The notes: generated by a model not told the origin, from the letters alone. Positions 47,126 to 57,315 are shown, counted from the first letter of the stretch. The stretch is DNA of 64,000 nt from an uncultured Oligella sp. (GCA_947632105.1 CANROD010000003.1:1-64000); one strand, 5' to 3'. Translations and numbers: made by a program.

Positions 47126-48274
47126 TTAGATTTTATAAATCTGTCGATGCTCTTTAATCGCATAACGGTCGGTCATTCCTGCAATATAATCGGCAATACC
47201 ACGAGCTTGACGATTAGCATCTTTGAAACGATGGTCCGGTGGCAACAGACGTGGTTCATCTAAAAACGCACTAAATAGCTCATGAATCACACGTCGTGAC
47301 TTGACCGCCATACGCATCACGTTGTAATGCCGGTAAAGATTTTTTAAAAGAAATTTCTTAAGCTCATCCTGCATCGCCCTCATCTCCGGCGAAAAAGAGA
47401 CTAATACCGGCGATTTAGCCACATCTTCCGGAGTTTTAACCTGATACTTACTAATTTGATTCAAGCTATGCTCAGTGACATCGGTAATTAAAGTATTTAT
47501 CATTCGTCTAATAATCTCAGAGATTAAACGCTTACCACGAAGACCTGGATATTTCTCCTTAACATCAGCATAGTGTCGAGCAAAAATCTCCACTTTAACT
47601 AATTGCGGCATCGTAATTAAGCCAGAGCGCAAGCCGTCATCAATATCGTGGTTGTTATAAGCAATCTCATCAGCAAGATTAGCCAACTGCGCCTCAAGTG
47701 AAGGCTGTGTACCTTCGATAAAACGTTGACCCACATCACCTAAACTACGAGCGTTTCTTAAGGAGCAATGCTTCAAAATGCCGCTGCGCGTTTCAAAAGT
47801 CAGATTGAGACCATTAAAATCCGCATAACGCTCCTCCAACTCATCAACCATACGCAAACTTTGCAGATTATGCTCAAAACCACCCACTTCCCTAGGCAAA
47901 TGCTCTCGCATGTAGTCATTAAGTGCGTCCTGGCCTGCGTGACCAAAAGGCGTGTGGCCTAAATCATGAGCTAAGCAAATTGCCTCTACTAGATCTTCGT
48001 TAATTAACAAGTTTCGGGCTAAAGCACGACCGATCTGCGCAACCTCTAGACTATGCGTTAAACGAGTTCTAAATAAATCTCCCTCATGATTTACAAAAAC
48101 CTGCGTCTTATACTCTAAACGCCTGAAGGAAGTACAATGAACAATACGGTCTCTATCACGTTGGAATGGATTACGCTTAGAATCCCTATCTTCAATGTGT
48201 ATACGACCACGCGTAGCCTCTGGAAAGCTAGCATAGGAGGCTAAACTAGCAATATAAGACGATGTTCTAGGCAT
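47126..48274 (-). CDS. dgt: Deoxyguanosinetriphosphate triphosphohydrolase-like HD protein
   Basis: HD-superfamily dNTPase that hydrolyses dGTP or related dNTPs to nucleoside and triphosphate. It has 382 residues. Metal ligands are visible in [32 protein letters not shown] and [14 protein letters not shown]. The track ORF begins 114 bases further upstream inside aroB; I chose the ATG at 48274 ([10 protein letters not shown]), which overlaps the aroB stop as ATGCCTAG and matches family length. The aroK-aroB-dgt order is conserved in many proteobacteria and here forms one translationally coupled operon. Confidence 0.92.
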   Translation of the reverse strand: MPRTSSYIASLASYASFPEATRGRIHIEDRDSKRNPFQRDRDRIVHCTSFRRLEYKTQVFVNHEGDLFRTRLTHSLEVAQIGRALARNLLINEDLVEAICLAHDLGHTPFGHAGQDALNDYMREHLPREVGGFEHNLQSLRMVDELEERYADFNGLNLTFETRSGILKHCSLRNARSLGDVGQRFIEGTQPSLEAQLANLADEIAYNNHDIDDGLRSGLITMPQLVKVEIFARHYADVKEKYPGLRGKRLISEIIRRMINTLITDVTEHSLNQISKYQVKTPEDVAKSPVLVSFSPEMRAMQDELKKFLLKNLYRHYNVMRMAVKSRRVIHELFSAFLDEPRLLPPDHRFKDANRQARGIADYIAGMTDRYAIKEHRQIYKI

Positions 48275-49559
48275 CTGACTCTGGCCTTTCCCCATCCATA
48301 CCATAAATACCTCCCGTACGGCCTGTACCAGCTCCTGCATCTCTTGCAACCTGCGCTCGGCGTGCCATTTCAGCAGCAACATCTGCACTCTCTACGACTG
48401 TACTCTCTGCAGCACCTGTCTTAAGGGCTTGAGATGCTTCACTAGCGTCACTATTCACACTAACACCTGGTACCACATCAGTTGAGGTTGTATTTTCTAA
48501 TACCAAGGCAACTAGTTCTTGAGGCGCACCTTGAATTTTAGCTGAACCAATTTCATCTAGGACAACGAACTTAATCTTACCTGCAGTTGCTTTTTTATCA
48601 AGCTTCATCGTATCAAACCACTTGTCCTTACCGCCTAACCTAGGCGCAACAGTAGGACAACCAATTTTTTCCACTAAAGCACGCACACGCGCAACATCCT
48701 GCTTAGGGAAATTAGACACTAAGGCTGAGAGTTCAGCAGCCTGCACCATACCGCAACCAACCGCCTCACCGTGCAACCATTCACCATAACCAAGGCCATT
48801 TTCAATCGCATGGGCAAAGGTGTGGCCAAAGTTTAAAATCATACGACGATTCGATTCTTTTTCATCCTCTTCGACAACTTGAGCCTTAAGCTCGCAGGAA
48901 CGATGAATTGCATAAGTAATCGCTTCTGGCTCTAACGCTTTGAGCTCATCTGCAAACTCCTCACACCAATCGAAGAATTCGCTATCCATAATGAGGCCAT
49001 ACTTAATCACCTCTGCTAACCCTGCGGCAATTTCACGCTGAGGCAAAGTTTTTAATACATTAATATCAATATCCACAGCAACTGGTTGATAAAAAGCACC
49101 AATTAAATTTTTCCCCAACGGGTGATTAACCGCTGTTTTACCACCCACTGATGAATCAACTTGCGATAATAGTGTGGTTGGGACCTGTATAAAGCGAATC
49201 CCGCGCATAAAAGAGGCAGCCGCAAAACCACCCAAATCACCAACCACGCCACCACCTAATGCAACAAGCACAGACTTGCGATCCAGCTTATTTTCCAACA
49301 TAAAAGTGAATACTGAATTAAGCGTATCTAAGTTTTTATATTGCTCACCGTCCGGAATATCAAAACTATAAACTTTCTTACCGGTTACCTTTAACGCCTT
49401 GAGTGCGGCATCACCATGGAGCGCACGGACAGTCGGGTTACTCAAAACAACGATAGCACTCGCATCAGGAGGGATGGAAGTACCAAGTTGTTGAAGAATG
49501 TTCTTACCGATCTGAATTGGATAGCTGCCACCAGGCACACTTACTCGAACAATACTCAT
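48267..49559 (-). CDS. aroB: 3-dehydroquinate synthase with long C-terminal tail
   Basis: Second step of the shikimate pathway, cyclising DAHP to 3-dehydroquinate with NAD and a divalent metal. NAD/substrate motifs are [21 protein letters not shown] and [17 protein letters not shown]; metal ligands lie in [16 protein letters not shown] and HGEAVGCG. The catalytic core ends near residue 356, as in E. coli AroB, but a 74-residue low-complexity tail follows (from about TTSTDVV), rich in Ala, Ser, Glu and Val. The tail is read in the same frame with no break. It overlaps aroK by four bases and dgt by eight. Confidence 0.96.
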   Translation of the reverse strand: MSIVRVSVPGGSYPIQIGKNILQQLGTSIPPDASAIVVLSNPTVRALHGDAALKALKVTGKKVYSFDIPDGEQYKNLDTLNSVFTFMLENKLDRKSVLVALGGGVVGDLGGFAAASFMRGIRFIQVPTTLLSQVDSSVGGKTAVNHPLGKNLIGAFYQPVAVDIDINVLKTLPQREIAAGLAEVIKYGLIMDSEFFDWCEEFADELKALEPEAITYAIHRSCELKAQVVEEDEKESNRRMILNFGHTFAHAIENGLGYGEWLHGEAVGCGMVQAAELSALVSNFPKQDVARVRALVEKIGCPTVAPRLGGKDKWFDTMKLDKKATAGKIKFVVLDEIGSAKIQGAPQELVALVLENTTSTDVVPGVSVNSDASEASQALKTGAAESTVVESADVAAEMARRAQVARDAGAGTGRTGGIYGMDGERPESDA

Positions 49560-50110
49560 TTATCCTCTCTTTTAGCTAATAGGTAAATAATCTGATCCAC
49601 AACCACACTCTGTGAGTCTCCAGCCGAATCAATAATATAATCTGCCGCTGTCTCATAGATTGCACTACGCTCTGTAAGTAGCTCAGATAAACGCATTTTT
49701 GGGTTAGGTGTTGCTAATAAGGGACGATTTTTATCCCGTGCTACACGTCGATACAATTCATCGATTTCTACTCTTAGATAAAAAATCTGTCCATGTTGCC
49801 TCATCAGTTCTCGATTATCTGCTCGTAGTACCGCCCCACCACCAGTGGCTAAGACAACACTCTTATCCAAAATAACATCAAGTAAAACCTCTTTTTCTCG
49901 ACGACGGAACCCTTCTTCACCTTCGATGTCAAAGATGGTAGGAATATCCACACCGCAGCGCTCGACGATGGCATGGTCTAAATCAACAAACTTACGCCCT
50001 AATTTTTTGGCCAGAGCACGACCAACCGTTGTTTTACCTGCACCCATCATACCAATTAGGATTATGATGCTCTTTTCAGGTAAATCACAGGGTGCTACAG
50101 TGATATTCAT
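49556..50110 (-). CDS. aroK: Shikimate kinase
   Basis: Phosphorylates shikimate in aromatic amino acid synthesis. It has 184 residues with Walker A GMMGAGKTTVG (about 20-30), the shikimate-binding region FDIEGEEGFRRREKEVL, LATGGGAVLR and the lid segment RDKNRPLL. The stop overlaps the aroB start (ATGA). It is divergent from ponA across 177 bases. In several proteobacteria the pilMNOPQ genes stand between ponA and aroK; here none do. Confidence 0.96.
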   Translation of the reverse strand: MNITVAPCDLPEKSIIILIGMMGAGKTTVGRALAKKLGRKFVDLDHAIVERCGVDIPTIFDIEGEEGFRRREKEVLLDVILDKSVVLATGGGAVLRADNRELMRQHGQIFYLRVEIDELYRRVARDKNRPLLATPNPKMRLSELLTERSAIYETAADYIIDSAGDSQSVVVDQIIYLLAKREDK

Positions 50111-50287
50111 TGTGTTTTCAAAAATTTAATATAATTTATCGTTAGTAAATATTTACAGTTTAGGCAAATTTTACACATTTCCCGCTGTCTTTGTCGTTAT
50201 TTTAACGCTAAACTAGGGGCTAAGCTTAAATTAGCAGCACTGTGCATCATAGCTTCTCACCTTCGCGTTTAAGCGCATTAATTACTC

Positions 50288-52759
50288 ATGAGTCAAAAAA
50301 AACAATCTCCTAAAACATCCGGGTTCGGTTCACTTATTAGTCGTTTTTTAATTAAAACCCTATTTTTCGGTTTGGGTCTAGCCGTTTGTGGCCTAATTTT
50401 CGGCACCTTAGTCGTCAGTTCCGTTTGGCCAAACCTACCCAATCTAACCGCAATGACAGATTATCGTCCTCGGGTTCCCTTACGTATTTTTACTGCTGAT
50501 AAAATTCTTATCGCTGAGTATGGCGAGGAGCGTCGCAACGTCCTTCGTATCGATGAGTTTCCAGAGCATATGAAGCAGGCTATTTTAGCAGCTGAGGATG
50601 ACAATTTCTACGATCACTCTGGAGTAGATTGGCGTGGTGTGATGCGTGCTGTATTGGCCAACGTTTCCTCAGGTGGCCGCGCTCAGGGAGCCAGTACTAT
50701 TACGATGCAAGTCGCACGTAACTTCTATCTAAGCTCAGAAAAGTCTTACTTACGTAAGTTTTACGAACTGCTCCTAACTTATAAGATTGAGGAAAATCTT
50801 ACTAAGGACCAAATTTTAGAACTCTACATGAACCAGATTTATCTCGGTCACCGTTCTTATGGTTTCTCAGTCGCTGCCCGCACTTACTTTGCTAAGCCTT
50901 TATCCGAAGTAACCATAGGTGAAGCCGCTGTGTTAGCAGGTATCCCTAAGGCTCCTTCTATAAATAACCCTCGAACCAACCTACAGGGTGCCTTAGACCG
51001 TCAAGACTATGTATTAGGACGCATGTTGAACTTAGGGTTTATTACCCAAGCAGAGTATGATATGGCAAAAGCTGAAAATATCACTACTCGCTCTCTCCAA
51101 GAGATCGAAACGGAGGAAGCGGCACGCATCACTCAGGTTCAACGCCAAGGCCAGTACGTTGCTGAATTAGCTCGCCAATTAATGTACTTAACGTACAAAG
51201 ATAATGTTTATGGTCGCGGATTAAACGTATATACTACGGTTGACTCCAAGGACCAAGCTGCTGCTTACCATGCGCTACGCAAAAATATTATGCAGTTTAC
51301 TCGCAATCGTCCGTATCCTGGCCCCGAAAGTCAAATTGAGCTAGTTAGCGATATTGAGAATGACGACGAGGCAATGGAGAGGATTCTCTACGACGTTCGC
51401 AAAGAGCACCCCAATGATGACGATTTATTAGTCGCCGTAGTACTTTCTTCTGCTCCAGACAAGGTTACTTTAATGCGTCGTGTTGGTGAGGTTCTTGAAC
51501 TAACAGGTGATGAGCTAAACAACGCTCGCCGCGCCCTTCCACCTAAGCCTAATAATGCCAAACCAATCCTCCGAGGCTCCGTTGTCTATATTCAACGCTT
51601 TGGTGAAAAAGGTTGGTCAATTGTTAACGAACCAGCTGTAGAAGGCGCTTTTGTTTCGCTTGACGCCAACGATGGGGCTATTCGCTCAATGGTCGGAGGT
51701 TTTAACTTTAACCGCGGTGACTTTAACAGAGTAACGCAGGCTTGGCGTCAGCCAGGCTCTACCTTTAAGCCTTTCGTCTATTCAGCAGGCCTAGAGCGTG
51801 GTATCACCCCTGAAACTCATATTTCAGACCAGCCTTTTGTCCTGACATCGAAACAAACAGGTTCTGCCCCTTGGCGCCCTAAAAACTATGGTGGTCGATA
51901 TACTGAAAGTCAGACCATGCGCCGTGGTTTATATCAATCACGTAACATGATCTCTATCCGTGTATTAGAAGCTGTTGGTGCAGAGTTTGCCAGTGAGTAC
52001 ATTACACGCTTCGGCTTTGATATTCGTCGTCAACCGCAGAAGAGTGCCTACTTAACCATGGCCCTAGGTGCCGGTAGCGTGACACCATTACAGATGGCTG
52101 GAGCGTATGCTGTATTTGCTAATGGCGGCTACCGTGTTAATCCTTATATTATTGATTATGTCGAGGATCCAGAAGGCAATGAAATCATGCGTACTACGCC
52201 ACAACAAGCGGGTAACGAGGATAATCGTGTCTTAGATGAACGTACCGCCTATTTGATGAATAACTTACTACATGGTGTAGCCACCTCAGGTACTGCTGCA
52301 CGTACAACCAATACATTAGGCCGTAAAGATCTGCATGGTAAAACGGGGACCACTAACCAATCCTTTGATGCTTGGTTTGCTGGCTATACACCTGACTTAG
52401 TAGGTGTCTCGTGGATAGGCTACGATCAACCTAGATCTCTAGGAAGCAATGCGACCGGCGGTCAATTAGCTATGCCAATCTGGATTGAATATATGCAAAC
52501 TGCTCTTAAGGGTTCTCCAGAAAAAGCGGTAGCTAAATTACCTGAAGGTTTAAGCAAAATAGCCGGTAACTTCTACTATGATGAGTTTCCAGAGGGCAAA
52601 GCCTTTGTTAATATTGGTACCAAAAAAGGCTCAACCTCTGACAATAGCTTCACTGGCAGTGACGGTCAGCGCTTTACGCCTATTCAACCTCGTCAGAACC
52701 CAGTGCAACGTACAATCGAGTCATTTAATCCAACTGGTGGGGCATCTATTCGCTTTTAA
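50288..52759 (+). CDS. mrcA: Penicillin-binding protein 1A, bifunctional
   Basis: Peptidoglycan glycosyltransferase and transpeptidase anchored by one N-terminal helix (about residues 20-45). The GT51 domain has the catalytic glutamate in AILAAEDDNFYDHSGVDW and the QGASTITMQVARNFYL motif; an OB-like insert follows; the transpeptidase has STFK in QPGSTFKPFVYSAG, SRN, and KTG in LHGKTGTTNQ. At 823 residues it matches class A PBP1a. It is often called ponA. It is monocistronic, divergent from aroK and followed by a strong terminator. Confidence 0.97.
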   Translation: MSQKKQSPKTSGFGSLISRFLIKTLFFGLGLAVCGLIFGTLVVSSVWPNLPNLTAMTDYRPRVPLRIFTADKILIAEYGEERRNVLRIDEFPEHMKQAILAAEDDNFYDHSGVDWRGVMRAVLANVSSGGRAQGASTITMQVARNFYLSSEKSYLRKFYELLLTYKIEENLTKDQILELYMNQIYLGHRSYGFSVAARTYFAKPLSEVTIGEAAVLAGIPKAPSINNPRTNLQGALDRQDYVLGRMLNLGFITQAEYDMAKAENITTRSLQEIETEEAARITQVQRQGQYVAELARQLMYLTYKDNVYGRGLNVYTTVDSKDQAAAYHALRKNIMQFTRNRPYPGPESQIELVSDIENDDEAMERILYDVRKEHPNDDDLLVAVVLSSAPDKVTLMRRVGEVLELTGDELNNARRALPPKPNNAKPILRGSVVYIQRFGEKGWSIVNEPAVEGAFVSLDANDGAIRSMVGGFNFNRGDFNRVTQAWRQPGSTFKPFVYSAGLERGITPETHISDQPFVLTSKQTGSAPWRPKNYGGRYTESQTMRRGLYQSRNMISIRVLEAVGAEFASEYITRFGFDIRRQPQKSAYLTMALGAGSVTPLQMAGAYAVFANGGYRVNPYIIDYVEDPEGNEIMRTTPQQAGNEDNRVLDERTAYLMNNLLHGVATSGTAARTTNTLGRKDLHGKTGTTNQSFDAWFAGYTPDLVGVSWIGYDQPRSLGSNATGGQLAMPIWIEYMQTALKGSPEKAVAKLPEGLSKIAGNFYYDEFPEGKAFVNIGTKKGSTSDNSFTGSDGQRFTPIQPRQNPVQRTIESFNPTGGASIRF

Positions 52760-52802
52760 TACCCCCATAAATTGACATATGTCTGACTAAAAGAGTCGTT
52801 AT

Positions 52803-52842
52803 AATCGGTTAGTAATTTAGATATTACTAACCGATTTTTTTG
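52803..52842 (+). terminator. Terminator after mrcA
   Basis: AATCGGTTAGTAAT, loop TTAGAT, ATTACTAACCGATT, with T8 at the end (52835-52842): a 14-bp perfect stem 44 bases after the mrcA stop. Confidence 0.92.
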
Positions 52843-52902
52843 GCTAATTACATTATTTTTCGACTATTATGTTAAATCAATAATAATTTTTAGGAGCATG
52901 CA

Positions 52903-55065
52903 ATGATTTATTCAGGACCGGCAATTACCGTACAAATGTTAGATGATGGTATTGCAGAGTTTAAATTTGACTTGAAAAATGAGTCGGTTAACAAGTTTAA
53001 CCGCGTTACGTTAGATGATTTGGCCGCCGCCACTCAAGCAGTCAAAGCCGCTCCTCAAATTAAAGGCCTACTCGTCACTTCAGGTAAGAGCTTTTTTATT
53101 GTGGGTGCTGATATTACTGAATTTGGCAAAGTTTTTGCAAATGGTCGCGGCTATATCAAAGACTGGGTCATGGATATTCATCGCACCTTCAACGCCTTCG
53201 AGGACTTAGACATTCCTAAGGTAGTCGCCATTAACGGCTTTGCCCTTGGTGGTGGTTTAGAAATGTGCTTAGTTAATGACTACCGCGTGATGAGCGATAA
53301 GGCTCAAATCGGTTTACCGGAGTTAAATTTAGGTCTTATTCCTGGTTTTGGTGGCACCGTGCGTATTGCCAGAGTAGCCGGTCCAGCTAAAGGTATCGAG
53401 TGGATCAGCACTTCTCGCCCTCGCAAAGCCCAGCAAGCACTTGCTGATGGCGTCATTGATGAGGTCGCAGCACACGATAAACTAAGAGAGGTCTCTTTAC
53501 TCGCCCTTAAAAAAGCCATTGCTGGTGAGATTGATTGGCAAGCCAAGCGTGCTATCAAATTACAAGCAATCACGATACCTGAAGGTGATTCCAATCACTT
53601 CTTCAGCAATATCCGTACTGCTCTCTCTAAAAAAACTAATTCCGAGCAGTACCCAGCTAGTAAAGCGTTTTTAGATGTGATTGAAGAGTCTGCCTCAATG
53701 TCTCGTAACCAAGCAGTCGAAGTAGAGGCCAACCACTTTGCTGATGTCTGCGTTACCCCACAAGCAGATGCGCTAATTGGTTTATTCCTATCCGACCAAA
53801 TAATTAAGCGCATTGCCAAGAAAAGCTCAGCTGATGCTATCGAGGTTAAGAAAGCAGCTGTTCTTGGTGCTGGTATTATGGGAGGTGGTATTGCCTATCA
53901 AGCAGTCAGCAAAGGTACTCCAACCATCATGAAAGACATTAATCAGGAGCAACTGGATTTAGGTATTGCTGAAGCAGAAAAACAGCTTGATCGTCTACTC
54001 CAGAAGGGAAGCCTTACAGAGGACAAAAAAGTCGCTACCTTATCAATGATTCAACCACAATTAAATTATGACGGTTTTAATGAGGTAGATATCGTCATCG
54101 AAGCAGTGACTGAAAACATTAAGGTGAAACAGATTGTTTTGACTGAGGCAGAAAAGGAGATCCGTGACGATGCCATTTTAGCTTCAAACACCTCAACCAT
54201 TTCTATTACTGAACTAGCTAAAAGCCTGCAACGCCCAGCTAACTTTGTCGGTATGCACTTCTTTAACCCTGTCCCGCTCATGCCATTAGTCGAGGTTATT
54301 CGCGGCAAGGAAAGCTCTGCGGCAGCTGTTTCAACAGCCGTTGCTTTAGCAGTCAAAATGGGCAAATCACCCATTGTTGTTGAGGACTGCCCAGGATTCC
54401 TAGTGAACCGTGTACTCTTCCCTTACTTTGACGCCTTTGACTTACTACTCAAAGAAGGTGCGTGTATTCAGAAAATTGACCAAGTGATGGAAGACTTCGG
54501 TTGGCCTATGGGTCCTGCTTATTTATCAGATGTGATTGGCTTGGATACTTGCGTCCATGCCTCTGATGTTTTAGCAGAGGGTTTCCCTGACCGTATGAAG
54601 CCTGACTTTAAAGGTGCTACGAAGGTTTTATTTGAAGCCAATCGCTTCGGCCAGAAAAATGGTCTGGGCTTCTACAAGTATGAGGCTGATGAAAGCGGCC
54701 GTAAACGCAAAGCCTTTGACCAAGACATTAAGGAACTACTAGCAGCTCACGTTGACGCAGCAGACGGCCCAGGTTCTGTTGAGTTTTCGGCTGAGGAGAT
54801 TAGAGATCGACTCATGCTAACAATGTGCAATGAAGTCGCGCGTTGTATTGATGAGAAAATTGTCTCTAGCCCTGATGAAGCAGACATGGCCCTAAATATG
54901 GGTCTTGGCTTCCCGAAATTCCGTGGTGGTGCTTTACGCTACATCGATCAGATAGGATTGAATGACTATATCGCTCTCTGCAATCGCTACGCACACTTAG
55001 GAAAAGCTTATGAAGCTCCGCAAATTCTACATGACATGGCAGTTAAAGGTGAGACCTTCTTTTAG
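52903..55065 (+). CDS. fadB: FadB-type bifunctional enoyl-CoA hydratase/3-hydroxyacyl-CoA dehydrogenase
   Basis: Catalyses two consecutive beta-oxidation steps. The N-terminal crotonase domain (about 1-300) has the oxyanion region SFFIVGADITEF and NGFALGGGLEMCL; the C-terminal dehydrogenase has the NAD motif GAGIMGGGIAYQ from about residue 321, the signature GMHFFNPVPLMPLVEVIRG and DCPGFLVNRVLFPYF. The 720-residue length is that of the alpha subunit. AGGAGCATGCA precedes the ATG. The thiolase partner fadA is not adjacent. Tandem acyl-CoA synthetase and tesB elsewhere in the window fit active fatty acid metabolism. Confidence 0.94.
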   Translation: MIYSGPAITVQMLDDGIAEFKFDLKNESVNKFNRVTLDDLAAATQAVKAAPQIKGLLVTSGKSFFIVGADITEFGKVFANGRGYIKDWVMDIHRTFNAFEDLDIPKVVAINGFALGGGLEMCLVNDYRVMSDKAQIGLPELNLGLIPGFGGTVRIARVAGPAKGIEWISTSRPRKAQQALADGVIDEVAAHDKLREVSLLALKKAIAGEIDWQAKRAIKLQAITIPEGDSNHFFSNIRTALSKKTNSEQYPASKAFLDVIEESASMSRNQAVEVEANHFADVCVTPQADALIGLFLSDQIIKRIAKKSSADAIEVKKAAVLGAGIMGGGIAYQAVSKGTPTIMKDINQEQLDLGIAEAEKQLDRLLQKGSLTEDKKVATLSMIQPQLNYDGFNEVDIVIEAVTENIKVKQIVLTEAEKEIRDDAILASNTSTISITELAKSLQRPANFVGMHFFNPVPLMPLVEVIRGKESSAAAVSTAVALAVKMGKSPIVVEDCPGFLVNRVLFPYFDAFDLLLKEGACIQKIDQVMEDFGWPMGPAYLSDVIGLDTCVHASDVLAEGFPDRMKPDFKGATKVLFEANRFGQKNGLGFYKYEADESGRKRKAFDQDIKELLAAHVDAADGPGSVEFSAEEIRDRLMLTMCNEVARCIDEKIVSSPDEADMALNMGLGFPKFRGGALRYIDQIGLNDYIALCNRYAHLGKAYEAPQILHDMAVKGETFF

Positions 55066-55091
55066 TTATCACTAATCAAGTTCATCTAAAT

Positions 55092-55124
55092 AATAAAAGC
55101 CGTTTTTTATAAACGGCTTTTATT
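55092..55124. terminator. Bidirectional terminator after fadB
   Basis: AATAAAAGCCGTTT, loop TTTAT, AAACGGCTTTTATT: 14-bp perfect stem between fadB (+) and cyaY (-), AT-rich on both flanks. Confidence 0.9.
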
Positions 55125-55158
55125 ACGTGATAGCTTTAGAGTCAAATTGACTATAGGC

Positions 55159-55491
55159 CTAGGGTACAGTCACCTTAAGCTCCTGACCCGCTAACTGCGT
55201 ACAGAGCTCACTCAAGCGTTCATCCAAGTTAATACCGCCACGAGTATCAACCCACTTACCATCTTGGTAACCGTAGTGCCATGCACCACTAGGGGCTGCC
55301 AACCACATTTCTTGTAACGGTGACTGACTATTTAAAACGAGATGACTGGTACGATTAAAAACAATGGTCAATACCTGACCATCAAGTGTCGTATCTAAAT
55401 CTAAGTCTAAATCTTCAAACCAACTCTCTGCTTGATCCTCTACTTCTGCCAAAATAGCATCTGCTAAGGCAAGGAATTCAGATTCTGTCAT
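55159..55491 (-). CDS. cyaY: Frataxin homolog CyaY
   Basis: Small acidic iron-binding protein that modulates iron-sulfur cluster assembly. It has 110 residues with the acidic helix DAILAEVEDQAESWFEDLDLDLD at the N-terminus, and the sheet motifs GQVLTIVFNR, VLNSQSPLQEMWLAAPSGAWHYGYQDGKW characteristic of CyaY. It is divergent from the lptM-lysA pair, a conserved proteobacterial arrangement. Confidence 0.96.
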   Translation of the reverse strand: MTESEFLALADAILAEVEDQAESWFEDLDLDLDTTLDGQVLTIVFNRTSHLVLNSQSPLQEMWLAAPSGAWHYGYQDGKWVDTRGGINLDERLSELCTQLAGQELKVTVP

Positions 55492-55633
55492 AATAATATA
55501 TCTTCTAAATCAATTAGTTTATACAAGTAAAGCTTTTAAGATACTATAACAAAGCACCTTATCATTTACTGATTACTTAGAATTTATGTTAATAAAATTA
55601 TCTAATCAAACCAAGAACGTCCTTGAGGTTGGT

Positions 55634-55906
55634 GTGGCTACTCAGAAAAAAATACTATTAGCGTTAGGCTTGGCTTTTTTGCTCTCCGCATGCGGTCAAA
55701 AAGCACCAGTTTATCTTCCTACTGCAGAGCAACAGCGAGAGCTAGATGCACGAGATGCTCGTATCAAAGCCCGTAAAGAAGCACTTAAAAATGAGACTCC
55801 CGAGCAAAAAGCCACTCGCAAAGCCCGTATTGAATACGGTCGTCAGCAAGCAGAAGAGTACCGCAAGTCTCAAGAGTCCCTAGAAAACAACTCTTCTCAA
55901 AATTAA
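55634..55906 (+). CDS. lptM: LptM-type small lipoprotein
   Basis: A lipoprotein of about 90 residues related to YifL/LptM, which in E. coli helps the LptDE outer-membrane machine mature. After a short hydrophobic signal the lipobox LLSACGQK gives the modified cysteine, followed by APVYLPTAEQQ, the conserved family segment; the rest is highly charged and helical. The track starts at 55586; I prefer the GTG at 55634 (VATQKKILLAL), after GAGG, which gives an ideal signal peptide. It precedes lysA by 21 bases, the usual context. Confidence 0.85.
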   Translation: MATQKKILLALGLAFLLSACGQKAPVYLPTAEQQRELDARDARIKARKEALKNETPEQKATRKARIEYGRQQAEEYRKSQESLENNSSQN

Positions 55907-55927
55907 TGACGTTTTTTTTTAAAAACT

Positions 55928-57238
55928 ATGACCAATCTTTCAGCTAACACAAACACCATAACCCCTGTCGGCCAACCGCACTTTTACTACCAAGAACAGG
56001 CTTTATTTGTCGAGCAGCTATCAGTACAAGCGCTAGCCAAGGAGTACGGCACACCACTATTTATCTATTCTAAAGCCGCCCTCAAAGCAGCTTGGGATCG
56101 TTATCAAGAGGCCGTAGGCGATCGTGACGTATTGATTTGTTATGCAATGAAGGCCAATTCAAACTTGGCTATTTTACATTTATTTGCCCAATGGGGCGCT
56201 GGTTTTGATATCGTCTCTGGTGGCGAATTAGCCCGTGCACTCAAGGCTGGCGCAGACCCTCAAAAAGTCATTTTCTCCGGTGTTGGTAAACAGGCCTGGG
56301 AAATCAAAGCGGCACTTGAAGCTAATATCAAATGCTTTAACGTCGAGTCTATTCCTGAGCTCACTCTGATTCAAGATATTGCTCAAGCGATTGATAAAAA
56401 AGCAGCTATTTCCTTACGAGTTAATCCTGATGTCGACGCTAAGACACATCCTTACATTTCAACCGGCTTAAAAGACAATAAATTTGGTATTGCCATGGAG
56501 GACGCTTTAGCAACTTACGTGCACGCCAGCACCTTGTCACATATCGAGATTGTCGGTTTAGACTGTCATATCGGATCGCAAATCACTCAGCTTGAACCTT
56601 ATTACGATGCCCTAGAGCGCTTACTAACACTGATGGATCAGCTACGTAGCAAAGGGATTGAGCTTAAGCATTTAGACATTGGTGGTGGCCTAGGCATACG
56701 TTACCAAAATGAAACACTCCCTCACCCTCGCGATCTCATCAATCCGACACTACAAGCCCTCGCTGAGCGTGGCTATGGTGATTTACAACTCGCTCTTGAG
56801 CCTGGACGTTCCTTGGTTGGTAATAGTGGCATATTAGTCACTGAGGTGCTCTTTTTAAAGGACGGTGAAACTAAAAACTTCGCCATTGTTGATGCGGCGA
56901 TGAATGATCTGATTCGTCCAACTTTATATGATGCTTATCATGGTGCGCTTGCTGTAGAAGCCAGAGATGGCAACACTAAACGCTATGACATCGTAGGCCC
57001 TATTTGTGAAAGTGGTGACTGGTTAGCCAAAGACCGTGACTTTGCTCTTGAGACTGGCGATCTGATTGCCATTGAGTCTACCGGCGCCTATGGTTTTGTG
57101 ATGAGTGGCCAGTACAACACTCGCCCTCGCGCAGCTGAGATACTAGTCGATGGTGAGCAATGCTTCATCATCCGTCATCGTGAAACAATTGAAGAGCTGT
57201 TTGAGCACGAAGTCATTCCTAACACTAGCAACTCTTAA
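55928..57238 (+). CDS. lysA: Diaminopimelate decarboxylase
   Basis: Last step of lysine synthesis, decarboxylating meso-diaminopimelate. PLP enzyme of fold type III, 436 residues. The PLP lysine is in ICYAMKANSN, substrate motifs are DCHIGSQI and GGGLGIRY, the phosphate-binding EPGRSLVG follows, and the partner-subunit cysteine is in ICESGDWLAKD. There is no clear Shine-Dalgarno site before the ATG, so translation may depend on lptM. dapF, which often follows, is not here. Confidence 0.97.
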   Translation: MTNLSANTNTITPVGQPHFYYQEQALFVEQLSVQALAKEYGTPLFIYSKAALKAAWDRYQEAVGDRDVLICYAMKANSNLAILHLFAQWGAGFDIVSGGELARALKAGADPQKVIFSGVGKQAWEIKAALEANIKCFNVESIPELTLIQDIAQAIDKKAAISLRVNPDVDAKTHPYISTGLKDNKFGIAMEDALATYVHASTLSHIEIVGLDCHIGSQITQLEPYYDALERLLTLMDQLRSKGIELKHLDIGGGLGIRYQNETLPHPRDLINPTLQALAERGYGDLQLALEPGRSLVGNSGILVTEVLFLKDGETKNFAIVDAAMNDLIRPTLYDAYHGALAVEARDGNTKRYDIVGPICESGDWLAKDRDFALETGDLIAIESTGAYGFVMSGQYNTRPRAAEILVDGEQCFIIRHRETIEELFEHEVIPNTSNS

Positions 57239-57254
57239 TAATCTACAATCCAAA

Positions 57255-57292
57255 AATAATGGCGCTGATGATTCAATATCAGCGCCATTATT
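57255..57292. terminator. Bidirectional terminator after lysA
   Basis: AATAATGGCGCTGAT, eight-base loop, ATCAGCGCCATTATT: 15-bp perfect stem between lysA (+) and ccsB (-), AT-rich at both ends. Confidence 0.9.
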
Positions 57293-57315
57293 AATTAAGT
57301 GGTTACTTCTAAAGC

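Noticed and set aside
48275-48388. Longer dgt start in the ORF track
   Set aside because: It is an out-of-frame reading of the aroB tail; the ATG overlapping the aroB stop fits family length.
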